DNA of 64,000 nucleotides from Hymenopus coronatus (Eukaryota; Arthropoda; Insecta; Mantodea; Hymenopodidae): NCBI GenBank assembly GCA_030762935.1, contig CM060895.1, forward strand, positions 79,926,001-79,990,000, given 5' to 3'. Below the pieces are notes generated by a model. That model was not told the origin of the DNA, searched no databases, and worked only from the letters and a program-made list of their open reading frames with translations. Below, in pieces: positions 21,794-33,654 of the stretch. Within the stretch, counting starts at the first letter, position 1, and each line of letters begins with the position of its first letter. Both the position numbers and the translations under genes were made by a program.

Positions 21794-22665
21794 TTCACTT
21801 TCTCTGTACGCATTATGTACATAGTGTATAGAGAATGTATTGCACTCCACCAAAAAATTCGATAGCGAGATTTCACCGGAAATATGTTTTAAGGTCCCCT
21901 GTATCCAAAAAAATGTATTTTCAGAAAAAGGTCCCTGTGTGTGGGTGTGCGTGTCCGTGTGTCTGTGAACACGATAACTCAAAAACGAAAAGTCGGTAAA
22001 ATACCAAACTTGATATTTATGTTTAGTATCTTCCGTGGATGCGACGCGAAGATTTTGAGAAAAATCCCGCCACTCCAAACTACCCTTTACATGGAAGTTT
22101 TTTCGAAAATGTTGAGTTTCTAAAAAATGGCTCTAACGATTTTGATTAAAATATCGCATATTAAAGATATTTACCTGACAAATAAAATTTATATTTTGAA
22201 TTTCCTTGGAATAGCCTTTGAAGACTACTTTATTTTGAGTGAATTTTACGGAATTTTGCCTAAGTGCTAAACCGTAAGACAGAGATAAAAACTTACCACA
22301 CAAAAAATGTAGAGAACTTTAAAACACACAATTTATGCTGTTTACATTTTTTTCATGGAGTTGATTGTTTTTTAGATATTCTTTGTTTTTGGTTTAAGCT
22401 ATAAAAACGTATGTCTTTCTCATACAGGACTTTGTGAACTCCTGTCCATACAAACAAAGGAACTTCAGTCACATAGCAACCAGCTTTTGTCTATCGCTTT
22501 AACCTATGGTGCTCCCTTATTTCGCTTCTACTTACAAGGAAGCATGAAATAAGACTATTTCTGCTATTTTTTTTTCGATTAGCAGGAAGGAAATAGAAGC
22601 ATAAGCTTTTTAAAAATAATTTATTGCAGAGATATAGAGAAAGTCATATGAATGGAACATATCAT
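21794..22665 (+). repeat. Rep1 copy, full length, well preserved
   Basis: Starts CACTTTCTCTGTACGC with hairpin partner GTGTATAGAGAATG. The GT zone is at 21936-21968, CCAAACTTGATATTTATG near 22002, and the end is GATATAGAGAAAGTCATATG. Two opposed frames (21758-22078 minus, 21941-22123 plus) show the family is readable both ways by chance. Confidence 0.93.
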
Positions 22666-23569
22666 TTTTTTTAATTAGGCTTAGTCTTTTCTGTTTTTCT
22701 CTTCTTTCTGTAAAAAAGGAAAATGAAACCTAAAGTACATATTAATGCAGGTGTAAAAATAATTGTTGAACCAAGTAAACTGAAAATTTTAATTCCTATT
22801 GGTACAACAATGGTGTATGGGTAGATGTGGAGTCTATAAACACATTTCAGGTGAACACTTAGTATCCAATTTTTGGGTGAAATATAATTCTTGCTCTAGG
22901 TAAAAATGACGGAATGAGGAATTTTCTACCTCAAGGGCTGTATTATCTCAGGTGCATATGTTTGATGTGGAATGCTGTCCTTCCTCCTCTTCGTCTTCTC
23001 GTTTTATTTGGTCTGGTACAATTTATTTAAACCTTGTATTTATTTATTCATCAATTCATTTTTCATTTAGTTATTGTCCTGAGTTTAAAGTTTATTGAAC
23101 TCCTCCATGGATGGAACATGCTTGAAACTTACGTTGCTTCTTCGTTTCACGTGATCTCGTCAAATTCCGACTTGTGTGCTTTTAAGCTGTTACTTAGCAG
23201 ACATTATATTGAATGTCTTTCTAGAAGGAAATGAGAACAAGCTTTTATAGACTAAAAGTAGAAACATCGCCACTCTCACCACATGCTTTTGGCTTTTGTT
23301 GTAAAGCTGTGCATCGAAGATTCGGTAAATTATTTGCACCATTCATACCTTGAAGTCAAATGAGCTCGTGTATATTCGGGCGAGTTGGGTGTACCAGAAC
23401 ATGAACGGTGTCTCGCTCTCAGTCAATTCCATTTGGTATATGGAACGAGCTTGTCTCTCATTTCCTGCACAAACGACCAGTGTGACCATACTCAAGGGAA
23501 GGCTCAGTTTGTTTGCTACACAGTTCGAGTGATATACGTGAACATGTTTTCTCAAAATTAAATGAACGA
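22666..23569. other. Unassigned spacer with a tiny Rep1 scrap
   Basis: About 60 bases near 22845-22908 (CCAATTTTTGGGTGAAATA, then CTCTAGGTAAAAATG) are a reversed Rep1 hairpin-end scrap. The rest, including overlapping short frames at 23343-23555, has no recognised content. Confidence 0.45.
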
Positions 23570-24060
23570 GTTAATCACTTATAACCGAGGGAGGTGGAGT
23601 TGTTGTAACGTGTGTGACTCGTATGCAGGAGGTCCCGGATTCGATCCCCAGCGACTGCCCACCCTGACCCATAGCTTTTTGGTCGGCAGGCGAATGCATA
23701 GACCTCCATCCCATATTTCCTCTTCATTCCTATTCCTTTTCATTCTTTAAGTGCGTTTCTAGGTTTATAGCTGGTAGATGATGCGGATTTATGCTCAATG
23801 GAAAGAATCCTCCCAGTTGACACTAGAGGGCTGGCAGGACGATAGATGGCTCGACTTCAGCAGTGAGACGGGTTAGGGACTTCTGCTGGTCTCCGTTGCC
23901 TTTCCTATGGCCTGAACTTCCTCTGGTTCCCTTCATTTCTTACTCCTGAGGGATGTTAGTCAAGCATATCTGTGTGGGTAGCAGTGCGCCAAGTACTCCC
24001 CCCGCCCGCCTCTTCCGGTGTTTACCCCTTACACTTTACCTATAATCACAACATAAAACT
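23570..24060 (+). mobile_element. tRNA-derived SINE-like element, SINE-D
   Basis: GTGTGTGACTCGTATGCAGG followed by the B box GTCCCGGATTCGATCCCC looks like a tRNA 3' half. A ~400-base GC-richer body follows (TTTTTGGTCGGCAGGCGAAT; CCAGTTGACACTAGAGGGC). There is only one copy in the window, so the right boundary is a guess. Confidence 0.55.
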
Positions 24061-25589
24061 ACAAGATGCGATGTATGGAAGTGCTTCATATTATTCAGAA
24101 AAAGAAGGTGGAGTAGGTGAAGAAGGAAGAAAAGGGATGGTGGGAGAAAACAGGGAAGATGGAAGAAAATAAGAAGAAAGAAAACAAGGATGAAGAGGGA
24201 AAATAAGGAACAATTTCTTAAATGATATTCCTATATTGCCTTAAGAAACCTCCTTTGGTCTTATTTTATAGTATGAGATTTCGTGATGTGAATTTATAAA
24301 TGTTACTACTCTCCAGCATCATTAGCTTTAGAGATTTCAGTCATTCCGGAGTTCATCCGCAGGCCCATTAATTTTTATCTCATTAAAATAAAACACAATT
24401 TCAAATATAAGCCATTGCATGCAGCTTTAAAGTAGAACGGCATTTAAGCTAATTAACTTTAGCTTGTGTTAAAATGATAAGTAGAATAAATTATTTTAAT
24501 AACAGTTTTTAACTTCTTGAGTTTAAAGCATAAATGTCATTTAATTTACTGTAATATATATATATATATATAAATATATATATATAAATATATATATACA
24601 TAATTTGCAGAGTTTAGTTAAATAAATGTTTACACAAATGACAAAGTGAAATTTGTGCATTATAAAAGAGGTTTTGTAGTGTGCAACAAAATAAAAAAAC
24701 AGAAACATAACATATGCTACATATTATCATTCACTTACCCTAACGCATTAAAGCCAAACACCGTTATGACGTGAACTCTTAAACGAGTAAATACTCGAAC
24801 GAATGAATGCCCATTTCTCTCGAGAGGGTATATGAACCAGAAGCTTGACCAGTTCGGTTGTTGTTGCATATATGTTCGTTGTTCAAAGAAATAAGTGGGT
24901 CATTATTATAACAAAACGTTTATTTCAATTCCTGTACACAAATTTTGTTTGTCATCGCTTAGGCGTTTCTCCAGTCAGCTTTGCTGCTCTGTAGTCCAAT
25001 TGTACTCTCCAAATACTGTCACAACTGACTTTCTTCGGCTATGGACGATGGGATACAGGAATTTAGAGATTGGGGTCAACTCCATGGCTGCTTTAGAGTT
25101 ATTTACCTCTTTAGCCAACAATTCATCTTTAAAATCTTTTTTTTTCTTTTTAGAGCACTATTTGTTTATTTATTCTTTAAAAGCTTTAGCCCTAACTTAC
25201 AAAAGCAAATGTATAGCATTATAACGATATTGAAATTTCACCTGTGTTTGACAACGGCAGGAATTGTTTGAATATACACTCATATCACCTAGTAATTGTT
25301 AAAATTTTACTCTGAATTGTTCACAAAGCTACGTATTATTATGCTGATATTTGAAGTGTATATGGCACTTTGTTGGCGGTTTTCCTATTAGGTTGTCTTC
25401 TGTCAAGTTGGAATGCTTTGTCGTACGTTATGAAGATGATTTCTACACATTTGAGATTACCTAACAAGGTGTGTTGCATACCTAAGTAGTTGTTGCTCAA
25501 TCTAGATTTTCAGATGTTCAACATGTGTGTTAAAGTTGTCAATAGTATCCTGGATTCTAGTGACGTCTTGTAGCTAAGTCACGGTAACG
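24061..25589. other. Unassigned, with purine tract and (TA)n
   Basis: 24090-24210 is an almost pure A/G tract and 24551-24600 is TA-rich. At 25370-25585 the minus strand can be read as further decayed retrotransposon ORF1 with stops (for example TRIQDTIDNFNTHVEHLKI), continuing the gag relic beyond a SINE insertion. No other gene recognised. Confidence 0.4.
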
Positions 25590-25795
25590 TCGATTTCTTG
25601 TGTTTTACGTGTTTTATGTAATTTTAACGTTTTTTAACTACGTAGGTCATATCGGAGGATGAGATTATGCTTGGTGTTCTTCTCAGGATGAAGAAACCCC
25701 CGAGTAATCCTTACCCTAACAGAGATTCGAACTTAAATGTGAGGCAGACATACTACACGTTACAGAGTCAGACCGTGTTTTGTTTGGTTGTATTG
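25590..25795 (-). mobile_element. tRNA-derived SINE, family SINE-A, reversed copy
   Basis: Read on the minus strand: AGTATGTCTGCCTCAC, B box AAGTTCGAATCTC, TAGGGTAAGGATTACTCGG, TCATCCTGAGAAG, CCGATATGACC, then an AACGTTAAAATTACAT tail. The order and tail match the copy at 3785. It interrupts the gag relic. Confidence 0.72.
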
Positions 25796-26640
25796 ATTCA
25801 GTGTGCTGAATGGTTGTCGGCGCTGATTGGTTGGTGAAATGTGCAAATATTGAGGATGTATCTGCAGTTACGCCTGTTGTGGCGGTGGTTGTGCGTTGTG
25901 GGTTCCGTCGCGGTGGTTTCTGGTAGTAATACGGAATTTGCGGTGGCTGTTGATGGTTGTGCGACCTCTGTTTGGTACAGTCGACGATATTACGAGCAGC
26001 AGATCTCTCCGGTTTAATGGTCTCGTCCTCGGAAATTGCGGCATCTGGTTAGGTCACGAGTCATAATAGCTGCGTGGTGTTAAGAAGCACTGTACTGTAA
26101 TGTGGCCATACTTGCAGCATATTCTGCATAGTGGTGCCCATTGAATGGGACTTCCCGACCAAGAAACGTCAATTCAGCTTCAGTTTTCTTTATCCTAGAG
26201 GACGGGTCGGCTGAGTGGTGATGGTCTATTGTGGCTGCAGATTCTACTGGCCATCACTACTTAGGCTAATAATCTTGAGCCTGCTCTAGAACGAACCGTG
26301 GTCGCAGCTGTGTATGTACGCTGATCATAACTGCACTGCATTGCCCGTAGTGATCGAATGCTTTAGTCCTCTCGGTGTATTCAGCGGAGGTAAGCGAGAC
26401 TAGAGAGCTGACGTCCGATGTGGCTGGAGGTGTCATGTTGGGAGTTTTAATTCTGGTAGTGTACGTAGCTTTTGTTCCTTGGCAACTGTTTCAGTGTTTA
26501 CTTCCTTTGAACGCATGTTTTTTCTGTGGTTTCGGCGTTTCTTCTTCTGCATCAACGACAATGGTGGTTGGTTTTGTCGAGTTCTTTTCTGTTCCCATGC
26601 AACGGAGTCAGCTCAAGTGGCCTGGCCAGCTCTCATTATA
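25700..26640 (-). pseudogene. Decayed retrotransposon gag/ORF1 with CCHC zinc knuckle
   Basis: On the minus strand, a C-X2-C-X4-H-X4-C knuckle (CRICCKYGHITVQC, 26083-26127) is followed by an open stretch from 26048 towards 25700 rich in Gln, Pro, Thr and Asn (for example HNHQQPPQIPYYYQKPPRR). Upstream, fragments such as KPTTIVVDAEEETPKPQKKH (about 26600-26540) look like the N-terminal half, with frameshifts between. Nucleic-acid-binding ORF1 proteins of non-LTR elements and LTR gags have this layout. No linked RT was found. The 194-codon plus frame 26375-26959 runs antisense to this and is rejected. Confidence 0.6.
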
Positions 26641-27684
26641 CAGCTCCCAAATACGCAGCTCGCACAACCCCCCCCCCTTCAGCAGTGCTTATTTGCTAAG
26701 GTGCAGAAATCTGCGGCAGTGCAAAGTGACCGTCAGAGCACTTGTCCACCTCACTAGTAATACTTCCGGTTACGTAAGACCTCTTCAAGGACATTCATTG
26801 TTCGCACCTGCAACACTCCAGAGGCAAGGTAAAGGGGTGATCTACACGCGCATTTGGACACGAAGTTACAATCTCTCTCACTACCGTAAGAAGCGAACGA
26901 GAAAAACGCATGTCTTTGACAGATCTAATTTGAGGACAGCACTCAAATGTTTTCAGTGACTCTTGGTTGATGTTTTGCGTTCTTTGTAGTTCCAATGGTT
27001 TGAATGTTAACTTGAATCCAACTGTATACAAGACCAACAGTCCTTGAGAATTATTACTTTACAGCAAAGCCGCTTAAAATACATGGCCTATGTATTGTAC
27101 TGACAAGATACAATAGACAACTTTGCTAGTTAGACCAAAGTGTAAACCAACATTCTTTGATTTTGAGAACAGCACTTCCTTTCTTTCCTTTCCCTTCCTC
27201 AGCTTCTCCCGTGTTTCTACTTCCTTATTACGAAATGTCCCAGCCAAGCCTTGTGGGACCGATGCATGGTCCACATCATCTCTGCACCTTGGTTTGCACG
27301 CGTGACATTTTACGGGTTGCTTTATAGTGAAAGTGTCAGTGAGGTATACGATCCACATAAATGCAAGTTTAAAGTAAATAGAAAGAGTACACTAATAGAG
27401 CAAAGAATACATATATCAAGCAGGTATTTAAAATTTAAAGTATGGAAGATATTTACACTCCATAAAAGTTGGATTGAATATTTATATATAGAATAGAAAG
27501 TATGCCTACGCCGGAGACGTTGCAACTATATAAATCAAGAGGGAGAAGAATAGAAGAAAGGCCATGGAAGTGATGAACGCCAGTTAATACATTGCCGGAT
27601 AAAGGTGAATAGACCCAGTCCACGATGATGATGCCGATGATGATGATGATGATGATGATAGAAGTGGAAGTGGAATTTTTATTT
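26641..27684. other. Unassigned, possible 5' region of the gag element
   Basis: GC-richer up to about 26960, possibly the 5' leader of the gag relic. Short frames on both strands near 27074-27525 are not recognised. A (GAT)n run occurs at 27624-27659. Confidence 0.4.
27624..27659. repeat. (GAT)n microsatellite
   Basis: About 11 GAT units with one interruption. Such trinucleotide tails also terminate some LINEs, but no LINE body was recognised immediately upstream. Confidence 0.9.
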
Positions 27685-28562
27685 CAGATATTTTTCTTCT
27701 ACCACGTACGCTGTGCATACATAGTAGATAGAGAAATTAATTTATTCCACCCAAAAATTGATGTCGAGATTTCCCCAGAAGTATGCTTTAAGGTTTCCTG
27801 AACAAATAAAAATATTTTTAGAAAAAGGTCCATGTGTATATGTTTGCGTGTAATTGTATGTGTCCGTGTCCAAACAGCGTAACTCAAAAACCAAAAATCC
27901 GTTAAATACCAAGCTGGTGTTTAGTTCATCATCTTTCAAAGATGCAGCATAGACATTTTTCAAGGCCAATTCCCAACCCCAGTACCTTTTATGTGGAAAC
28001 AAATTTCTAATATTCTGATTTTTTCAAAACCGGCTAAGGAGTTATATTAAAATGCCATAAGTTTAAGATATTTTCATCACATATAAGACCATAGCATGAA
28101 TTTTCTGGGAATAGACTCCGAAGACCTGTTTATTCTGGATGACGTAAGCACAACTGGTAAACTGTAGGAAATGGAGAAAAACTTAATGCTCAAAAAATGT
28201 ACATCTTGATAAAACAGTCAATTTATGTCATATACATAATAATTTCCGAGACACTTCTTGCTAATGGTTTTAAAATCTCCAATACTCAGATTTTATCATA
28301 AAATGAGAAGGCATTGCTCACTTTTCATTCTGGTCGTGTGAAAAGAAGGTAATTCTAATTGCATCACATAGCTAGTGACAGCGCTTAAAACATTTTATTA
28401 TAGTTTTAGACTAGTGTGTATTCCCTTATTTCCCTCACACTTACAAGAAACTAAACAATAAAGCCATTTCTGCTAAGTTTATACTATCCTGAATAAAGAG
28501 ACTAATTAACTTTTGCAAGAATAGTTTGTTGCAGAAAGTAATGTGAATGGAACACATTTATG
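27685..28562 (+). repeat. Rep1 copy, full length, divergent
   Basis: TTTTTCTTCTACCACGTACG start, CACCCAAAAATTGATGTCG, a GT zone near 27835-27870, and an end lacking most of the inner TAGAGAAAG (GCAGAAAGTAATGTGAATGG). Confidence 0.85.
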
Positions 28563-28569
28563 GAACAAC

Positions 28570-29285
28570 AGAACAGATTTATGGGAAAAGGTCCGCGTTG
28601 GCGCGCGCGCGTGCGAGTGTGTACAGCATTAACGAAAATCCTTTAAATAGCAAAGTATTTAAGTTCAACATCTTTTAAGGATGCAACGTGAAGATTTAAA
28701 AAAAAAATAATCCACACCAAACTGGGGTTTACATGGAAACTATTTCAAAAATTTTGATTTTCTTGAAACTGACTCAAGACTTTGATTAAAATATCGTATG
28801 TTTAAGATAGTTCATCACAAATAAAATGTTTATGATGGAATTTCAGGGAACATCCTCTGAAGCTGTCTTCATTATGTATGACTTGTGCATAACTGGTAAA
28901 CCGTATGAGAGAAAATCTTACTGAAAACTGTAGATCCAGTTAAAACATAAAATTTTTTTCATATATTTTTTTGTTTTTTAATACGTTTCAAGAAATATTT
29001 CTTGGTTTAGAATTTCCAATAATTAAGACGTTTCTCAAATTAGAAGTCGTCATTTACTTATTTTGCTTCCGTTCATGCAAAGAGAAGGGATATTAATACC
29101 ATCAATAGCTACCAGTTTTAAAAGATGTAATTATTGCTTTAGCCTAGTGCGTACCTTCATTGACCTACTTAGATAAGATCCTAATGTTTATCTCGATTAG
29201 CATGAAGCATAGAGAAGAATTATTTTGAAAGAATAGTCTGTTGCAGAATAGATGGAGAAATTCATGTAAATGGAACTCCTCAGAA
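28570..29285 (+). repeat. Rep1 copy, lacks hairpin end
   Basis: Starts at the microsatellite zone, here GCGCGCGCGCGTGCG rather than GT, directly behind the preceding copy. It ends AGATGGAGAAATTCATG plus GGAACTCCTCAG. Confidence 0.85.
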
Positions 29286-30066
29286 TCTCAGAATTTGCTT
29301 TTTCTCTGTGTCTGTATTCTGAGATACTGAATAAGTCTCTGTATGCGAAATCTTTTAAAGCAAATATTTTGTGCTTAATCTTCTCATCTCTTGGTTTTAA
29401 GCCCAGCTTTTAAAGTAATTCCAAGCTCAGTTCTTGGAAAGCAATTTCCACTAATAGCAATCACATTTGCTCTCCCTCAAACCCAATATTGATTTGCAAA
29501 TAGCCGAGTTTAGATGGCCATTAGATAACAAGGCCTTGATTTCATCTAATTGGTTCATACGTAGAGGGATGAAAATACTGGCCTGTAATAAGCAAGAGAG
29601 GGGCAAAATAAACAATTTTATATTCTAATGCGGATGTTAGCTTAAGCAGAAAGTTTATTTACTTTTTAATTTATCTAGAACTCAGTTCCAGTATTTTTTC
29701 TTCTTATTCTACAACAAGCTATCTCACAAAAACTTATTCTTCTGTTTACTTTTTGCGTAATTAAAATGTATATGAACCGTAATATATACCTCGTCCAATA
29801 TATAAATAAATACAAAGAATGTAGAAGCGCCATTTGCATGGAGTGTAAGCAAAAGTCAACCATAATGTACATCTTGACATATATGTATGGGATTAGTAAT
29901 TGGAGGATTAATAACATTACATATTTAAAGTATTTATATAACTTTTGTTTTAATAATTGCACATGGCTTATGTTGTTCAGGTCAAAATAAACATTATCAA
30001 AAATTATTTTATTATGATACTATTTAATTACACAAGGAAACAAGGAAATACAATAAGATAAAGTAA
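29286..30066. other. Unassigned AT-rich spacer
   Basis: Overlapping frames on both strands at 29675-29990 are long only because the sequence is AT-rich with few stops. Product not recognised. Confidence 0.4.
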
Positions 30067-30330
30067 ATGGCGTGCTATTTATGGACGCTCTTTAACTACT
30101 ATGGTTCTCAGCGTCCCATTCTAAATTTGACGTAAAAGACTGCTTAATTTTGCTCAGAGGCCCTTTTATCAGGCTTGAGGTTCTTTTACGTGCCATAAAT
30201 CTACGACACGGGAGCAACAGCTTTACTTCCCTTCCGAAGGAAGCCATGCTAAGGATTTTTACACCTGAAAAAATCCATCGTCCTCCGCCGGGTTTGAACC
30301 CACGACCTTGGGTATATGAAGTTAGCATGG
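30067..30330 (-). mobile_element. tRNA-derived SINE, family SINE-C, copy 3
   Basis: Best-preserved SINE-C. On the minus strand: head ending GTCGTGGGTTCAAACCC, then GCGGAGGACGATGG, CCTTAGCATGGCTTCC, CGGAAGGGAAGTAAAGC and AGCAAAATTAAGCAGTC. Flanking 14-mers ATAAGATAAAGTAA (30053-30066) and ATAAGCTAAAGTGA (30331-30344) match at 12 of 14 and are a plausible target duplication. Opposed frames at 30092-30364 and 30150-30344 are SINE artefacts. Confidence 0.85.
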
Positions 30331-30344
30331 ATAAGCTAAAGTGA

Positions 30345-31010
30345 CTGACAACTCTTAAAAGCAAGTCGCTTGTGAAGATATTGATATTCCGGTCTCTTTA
30401 ATTGACAGAGGAGAAATGATGAATAACTACTTCCCATTTGAAAATGGTCAAGTATTTTCAAATTTAAATACGTTTCAAGAAATGTCTTGAAAATGGTTTG
30501 CTCCACGTCAAAAGTGTATAAAATATCAAATGTGTTTCTTTAAACGAGGTTTTCATTTTTTATGTAGGAAGACCTATCTGTTAGGTTTACGATTATCAGC
30601 TATGCAAAAGTCATTCAGAACGAAGAGGACTTCAGAGGGTATTCCCAGAAAATCCAAAATATACATGTTCTTTTTCATGTGCATATGTTTAACAATTGTG
30701 ATTAAAATACAATACATCACAATCATTTGACCACTAAAATGTTCATAATTTTTCCATGTAAGTAGTAGTTTGGCTTGGAGGAATAAAAGTCTTCGTATCG
30801 CACCCTCGAAAAATACTAACTTAACCATCATTTTGGTATTTAACATACTTTTCATTTTTAAGTTATGCTGTTCACAAACACACAAAGACATGGGCACATG
30901 GACACACACATTTGTCAAACTGTTTTTTCTACCAGGAGACCCTAAAACGTTTACTTCCATGAAATCTCGCTGTCTAGTTTTTGGGTGAAATGCAATACCT
31001 TCTCTGCCTA
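30345..31010 (-). repeat. Rep1 copy, lacks short-hairpin end
   Basis: From about 30430: AAATTTAAATACGTTTC, then TTAACAATTGTGATTAAAAT, TTTTGGTATTTAACATAC, ending GCAATACCTTCTCTGCC. The first ~85 bases after the SINE are unassigned. Confidence 0.78.
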
Positions 31011-32714
31011 TTTACAGTCAAATACATTAAAATACACGTGAAAATGCTTATCGTAAGACGAGGCCTTTTCACTGAATCCGCCTATGTCTTCCACCAATTT
31101 GCTATGCTTTTAAAAGTGTATCTTACAGGCGACGTTACCAAAGAAAAGGAGATTGACAACGTAGCTTGTGACAAAGTTCTAAGTTCTGGTTGGACAATAA
31201 TTCACTCTCTCACCGAGTGATATAAAATTAGGTTTATCCTTTCTATCCTATCCAAGGTAATTCGCGCACGTGGTAGACTGAATATATACTTATACAAGGA
31301 AGCTTTTTCTGAGGGAGCGTCAAGCGGGGCTCAGGAATGAAGGGGTGGATTGCCCAATCGGTTTTGTATTTTCTTATTCGCGTGGTATGTTATACCAGAA
31401 TGGCAGCAATAAAAAATCTGGTAAGATGAGAGTCCCCGTCAAACGTTGACATTTTCACAAAATCTCAGCTCCCATCGAATTTTTACTGACTTTGATGGTA
31501 CTATGCAGTAAGTATAAAATTACAAGATATACTTTAACATATGCATAATGTTCGTATTCCATAAAAATGTTATATCAGTTATCTTCAGCAAGACAGACCA
31601 ACTTGGCTTGTTTCGGGTCAACCTAGATAATCTCTTCCACACTGAGCTTTCCTACGGGTTTATATTTTGAAACTATTTTGGAAAGTATATATCTGGCATC
31701 CGTTCTATATGATGGGGCCAATTTTGTTTGTATGTAGACATTTGCTATTTAAATTATATATATTTTAGCTAATTTCTAATTATTTCATTCTTTACGAGTC
31801 CTAACCGGTATATCTGGAAATACCTCTTGAAAAGCTGATTTCTGCTATTTCCACCATTCTTTTATCACTTCTGCTCATCGCCCAATTTTCCACCATATGT
31901 CAATGCTGGCACAGACATGACTTTATAAAACTTGAACATCGTATCCTTTCGAGTTTTATTTTTCAGTGTTTAAGAGTAGTCATATGTTCTGAAATGTATA
32001 TACTTTTTGTTTTATCTTATTCAATTAAAATGTGTATAATATTTACAATAATTAATTTTATTAAATCCATTTGCTTCCATATTTTACAGTTTTTATCCAT
32101 TATATCTCCGTTAGCGATGAATTGCACTTTCCAGGTTTTTATTTTTATTTGAGGATTACATGCAGCTTTCTTGTGTGTAAAGTATCTAATGCAAGAAATG
32201 CTGAAGCTCTAGGGTGCTATATAAAATTCAAATTTGAGATATTGTTCTCCAAATTCTATAAAGATTGAGAGATTGAAAAATCTACAAATATTCAAAAACA
32301 TACTATAACATGTAATGTGAGGAAAAGAGCGGAAGGTGCAATGTTTTTCCCCAACATTGTGAAAAGCTACTTGTAGCTGATTTTAACTAATGCCCAGGCA
32401 TAATTACCATGATTTGGCGAGTTTAATTAGACTTGAACAATTCAGTGTCATAACCACAGATTTTTCGGCTTTATTTGCCGACTCTTTGCTGCTAAGCTCC
32501 TATGACGAGATATTCGAATGTATTGCACGTACATTCAAGTATCACGTTTAATGTGATTCTCATATAATCTCGATGTATCGCATGAAGATTTCTGTGTATG
32601 GTTGGGTATATTATCACGAAGCTCAGAGGTACAGTAATGTGGTTTGTGGCCCGGCAGAGTCATTTTTTGTTTGTTTCAGACTTGTACATGGTGAGCGAAC
32701 GATCATTAAAAAAG
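31011..32714. other. Unassigned AT-rich spacer
   Basis: No repeat or gene recognised over 1.7 kb. Short frames (30981-31220, 32071-32268, 32573-32770) lack familiar motifs. Confidence 0.4.
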
Positions 32715-33600
32715 CTGATGTGCTCCTTTCACATGACTTTCTCTACATCTCTGTAACAAATTATTGTTAAAAACCTTATGCTTCTATTTACTTCATGCTA
32801 ATCGAGAACAAATTAGCAGAAATAGTCTTATTATTTGTTTCCTTGCAAGTATAAGCGAAATAAAGGAGTAGCATAGCTTAAAATGATAATCAAGATGGTT
32901 GCTATGTGGCTGAAGTTCCTTTGTTTGTATGGACAGGAGTTGACACATTCCTGTATGAGAAAAGTAGACATTTTTCAAAGCTCAAACAAAAAAAAAAAAA
33001 AAAAAAAAAAAAGGAATATCTAAAAAACGATCAACTCCACAAAAAATGTATATAACAAAATGTGTTTTAACGTGCTCTAAATATTTTGTGTGGTAAGTTT
33101 TTATCCATCTCTTACGGTTTAGCAGTTATACAAAATTCCGTAAAATTCATCCAAAATAAAGTAGTCTTCAGAGGCTATTCCCAGAAAATTCAAGATATAC
33201 ATTTTATTTGTCAGGTAAATATCTTTAATAAACGATATTTTAATCAAAATCGTTAGAGCCATTTTAAGAAAATCAAAGTTTTCGAAAATGTCCATGTAAA
33301 GGGTAGTTGGGGGAGGGGGTATTTTCCTGAAAATGTTCGTGTTGCATCCTTGGAAGATACCAAACTTAAATACCAAGTTTGGTATCCAACGGTCCTTTCG
33401 TTTTTGAACTATGCTGTCTACAGGCACACACATGGAACTTTTTTTGAAAATGCTTTTTTTTTTTTTTTTTTTTTTTGGGATACAGGAGACCCTAAAAAAA
33501 TATATTTCCGGTGAAATCTCGGTATCGAATTTTTGGGTGGAGTGCAATCTTTCTCTATACACTCTGCACATAGTATGTGTAGAAAAAGTAAAAATACTCC
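32715..33600 (-). repeat. Rep1 copy, full length, well preserved
   Basis: Reverse copy starting GATGTGCTCCTTTCACATGA, ACTTTCTCTACATCTCTG. A pure A-run lies at 32988-33012 and a T-run at 33454-33476 replaces part of the usual A-run. The end is the hairpin ACTCTGCACATAGTATG, GTAGAAAAAGTAAAAA. Its minus frame 33119-33607 (162 codons) is the longest frame found in any Rep1 copy. Confidence 0.93.
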
Positions 33601-33654
33601 TGTTCAACTAGGAAACGAACCAAGACCTCTAAACAACCCAGAAGTAACCAATGT

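Noticed and set aside
26375..26959. 194-codon plus frame, the second longest in the window
   Set aside because: It runs antisense to the gag/ORF1 relic whose CCHC motif is on the minus strand, and it has no recognisable domain. The open frame is a by-product of the Q/P-rich antisense composition.
33119..33607. 162-codon frame as a real gene
   Set aside because: Entirely inside a Rep1 copy, crosses its variable tract (Lys run from a T-run), and homologous copies are riddled with stops. Kept only as a testable observation.
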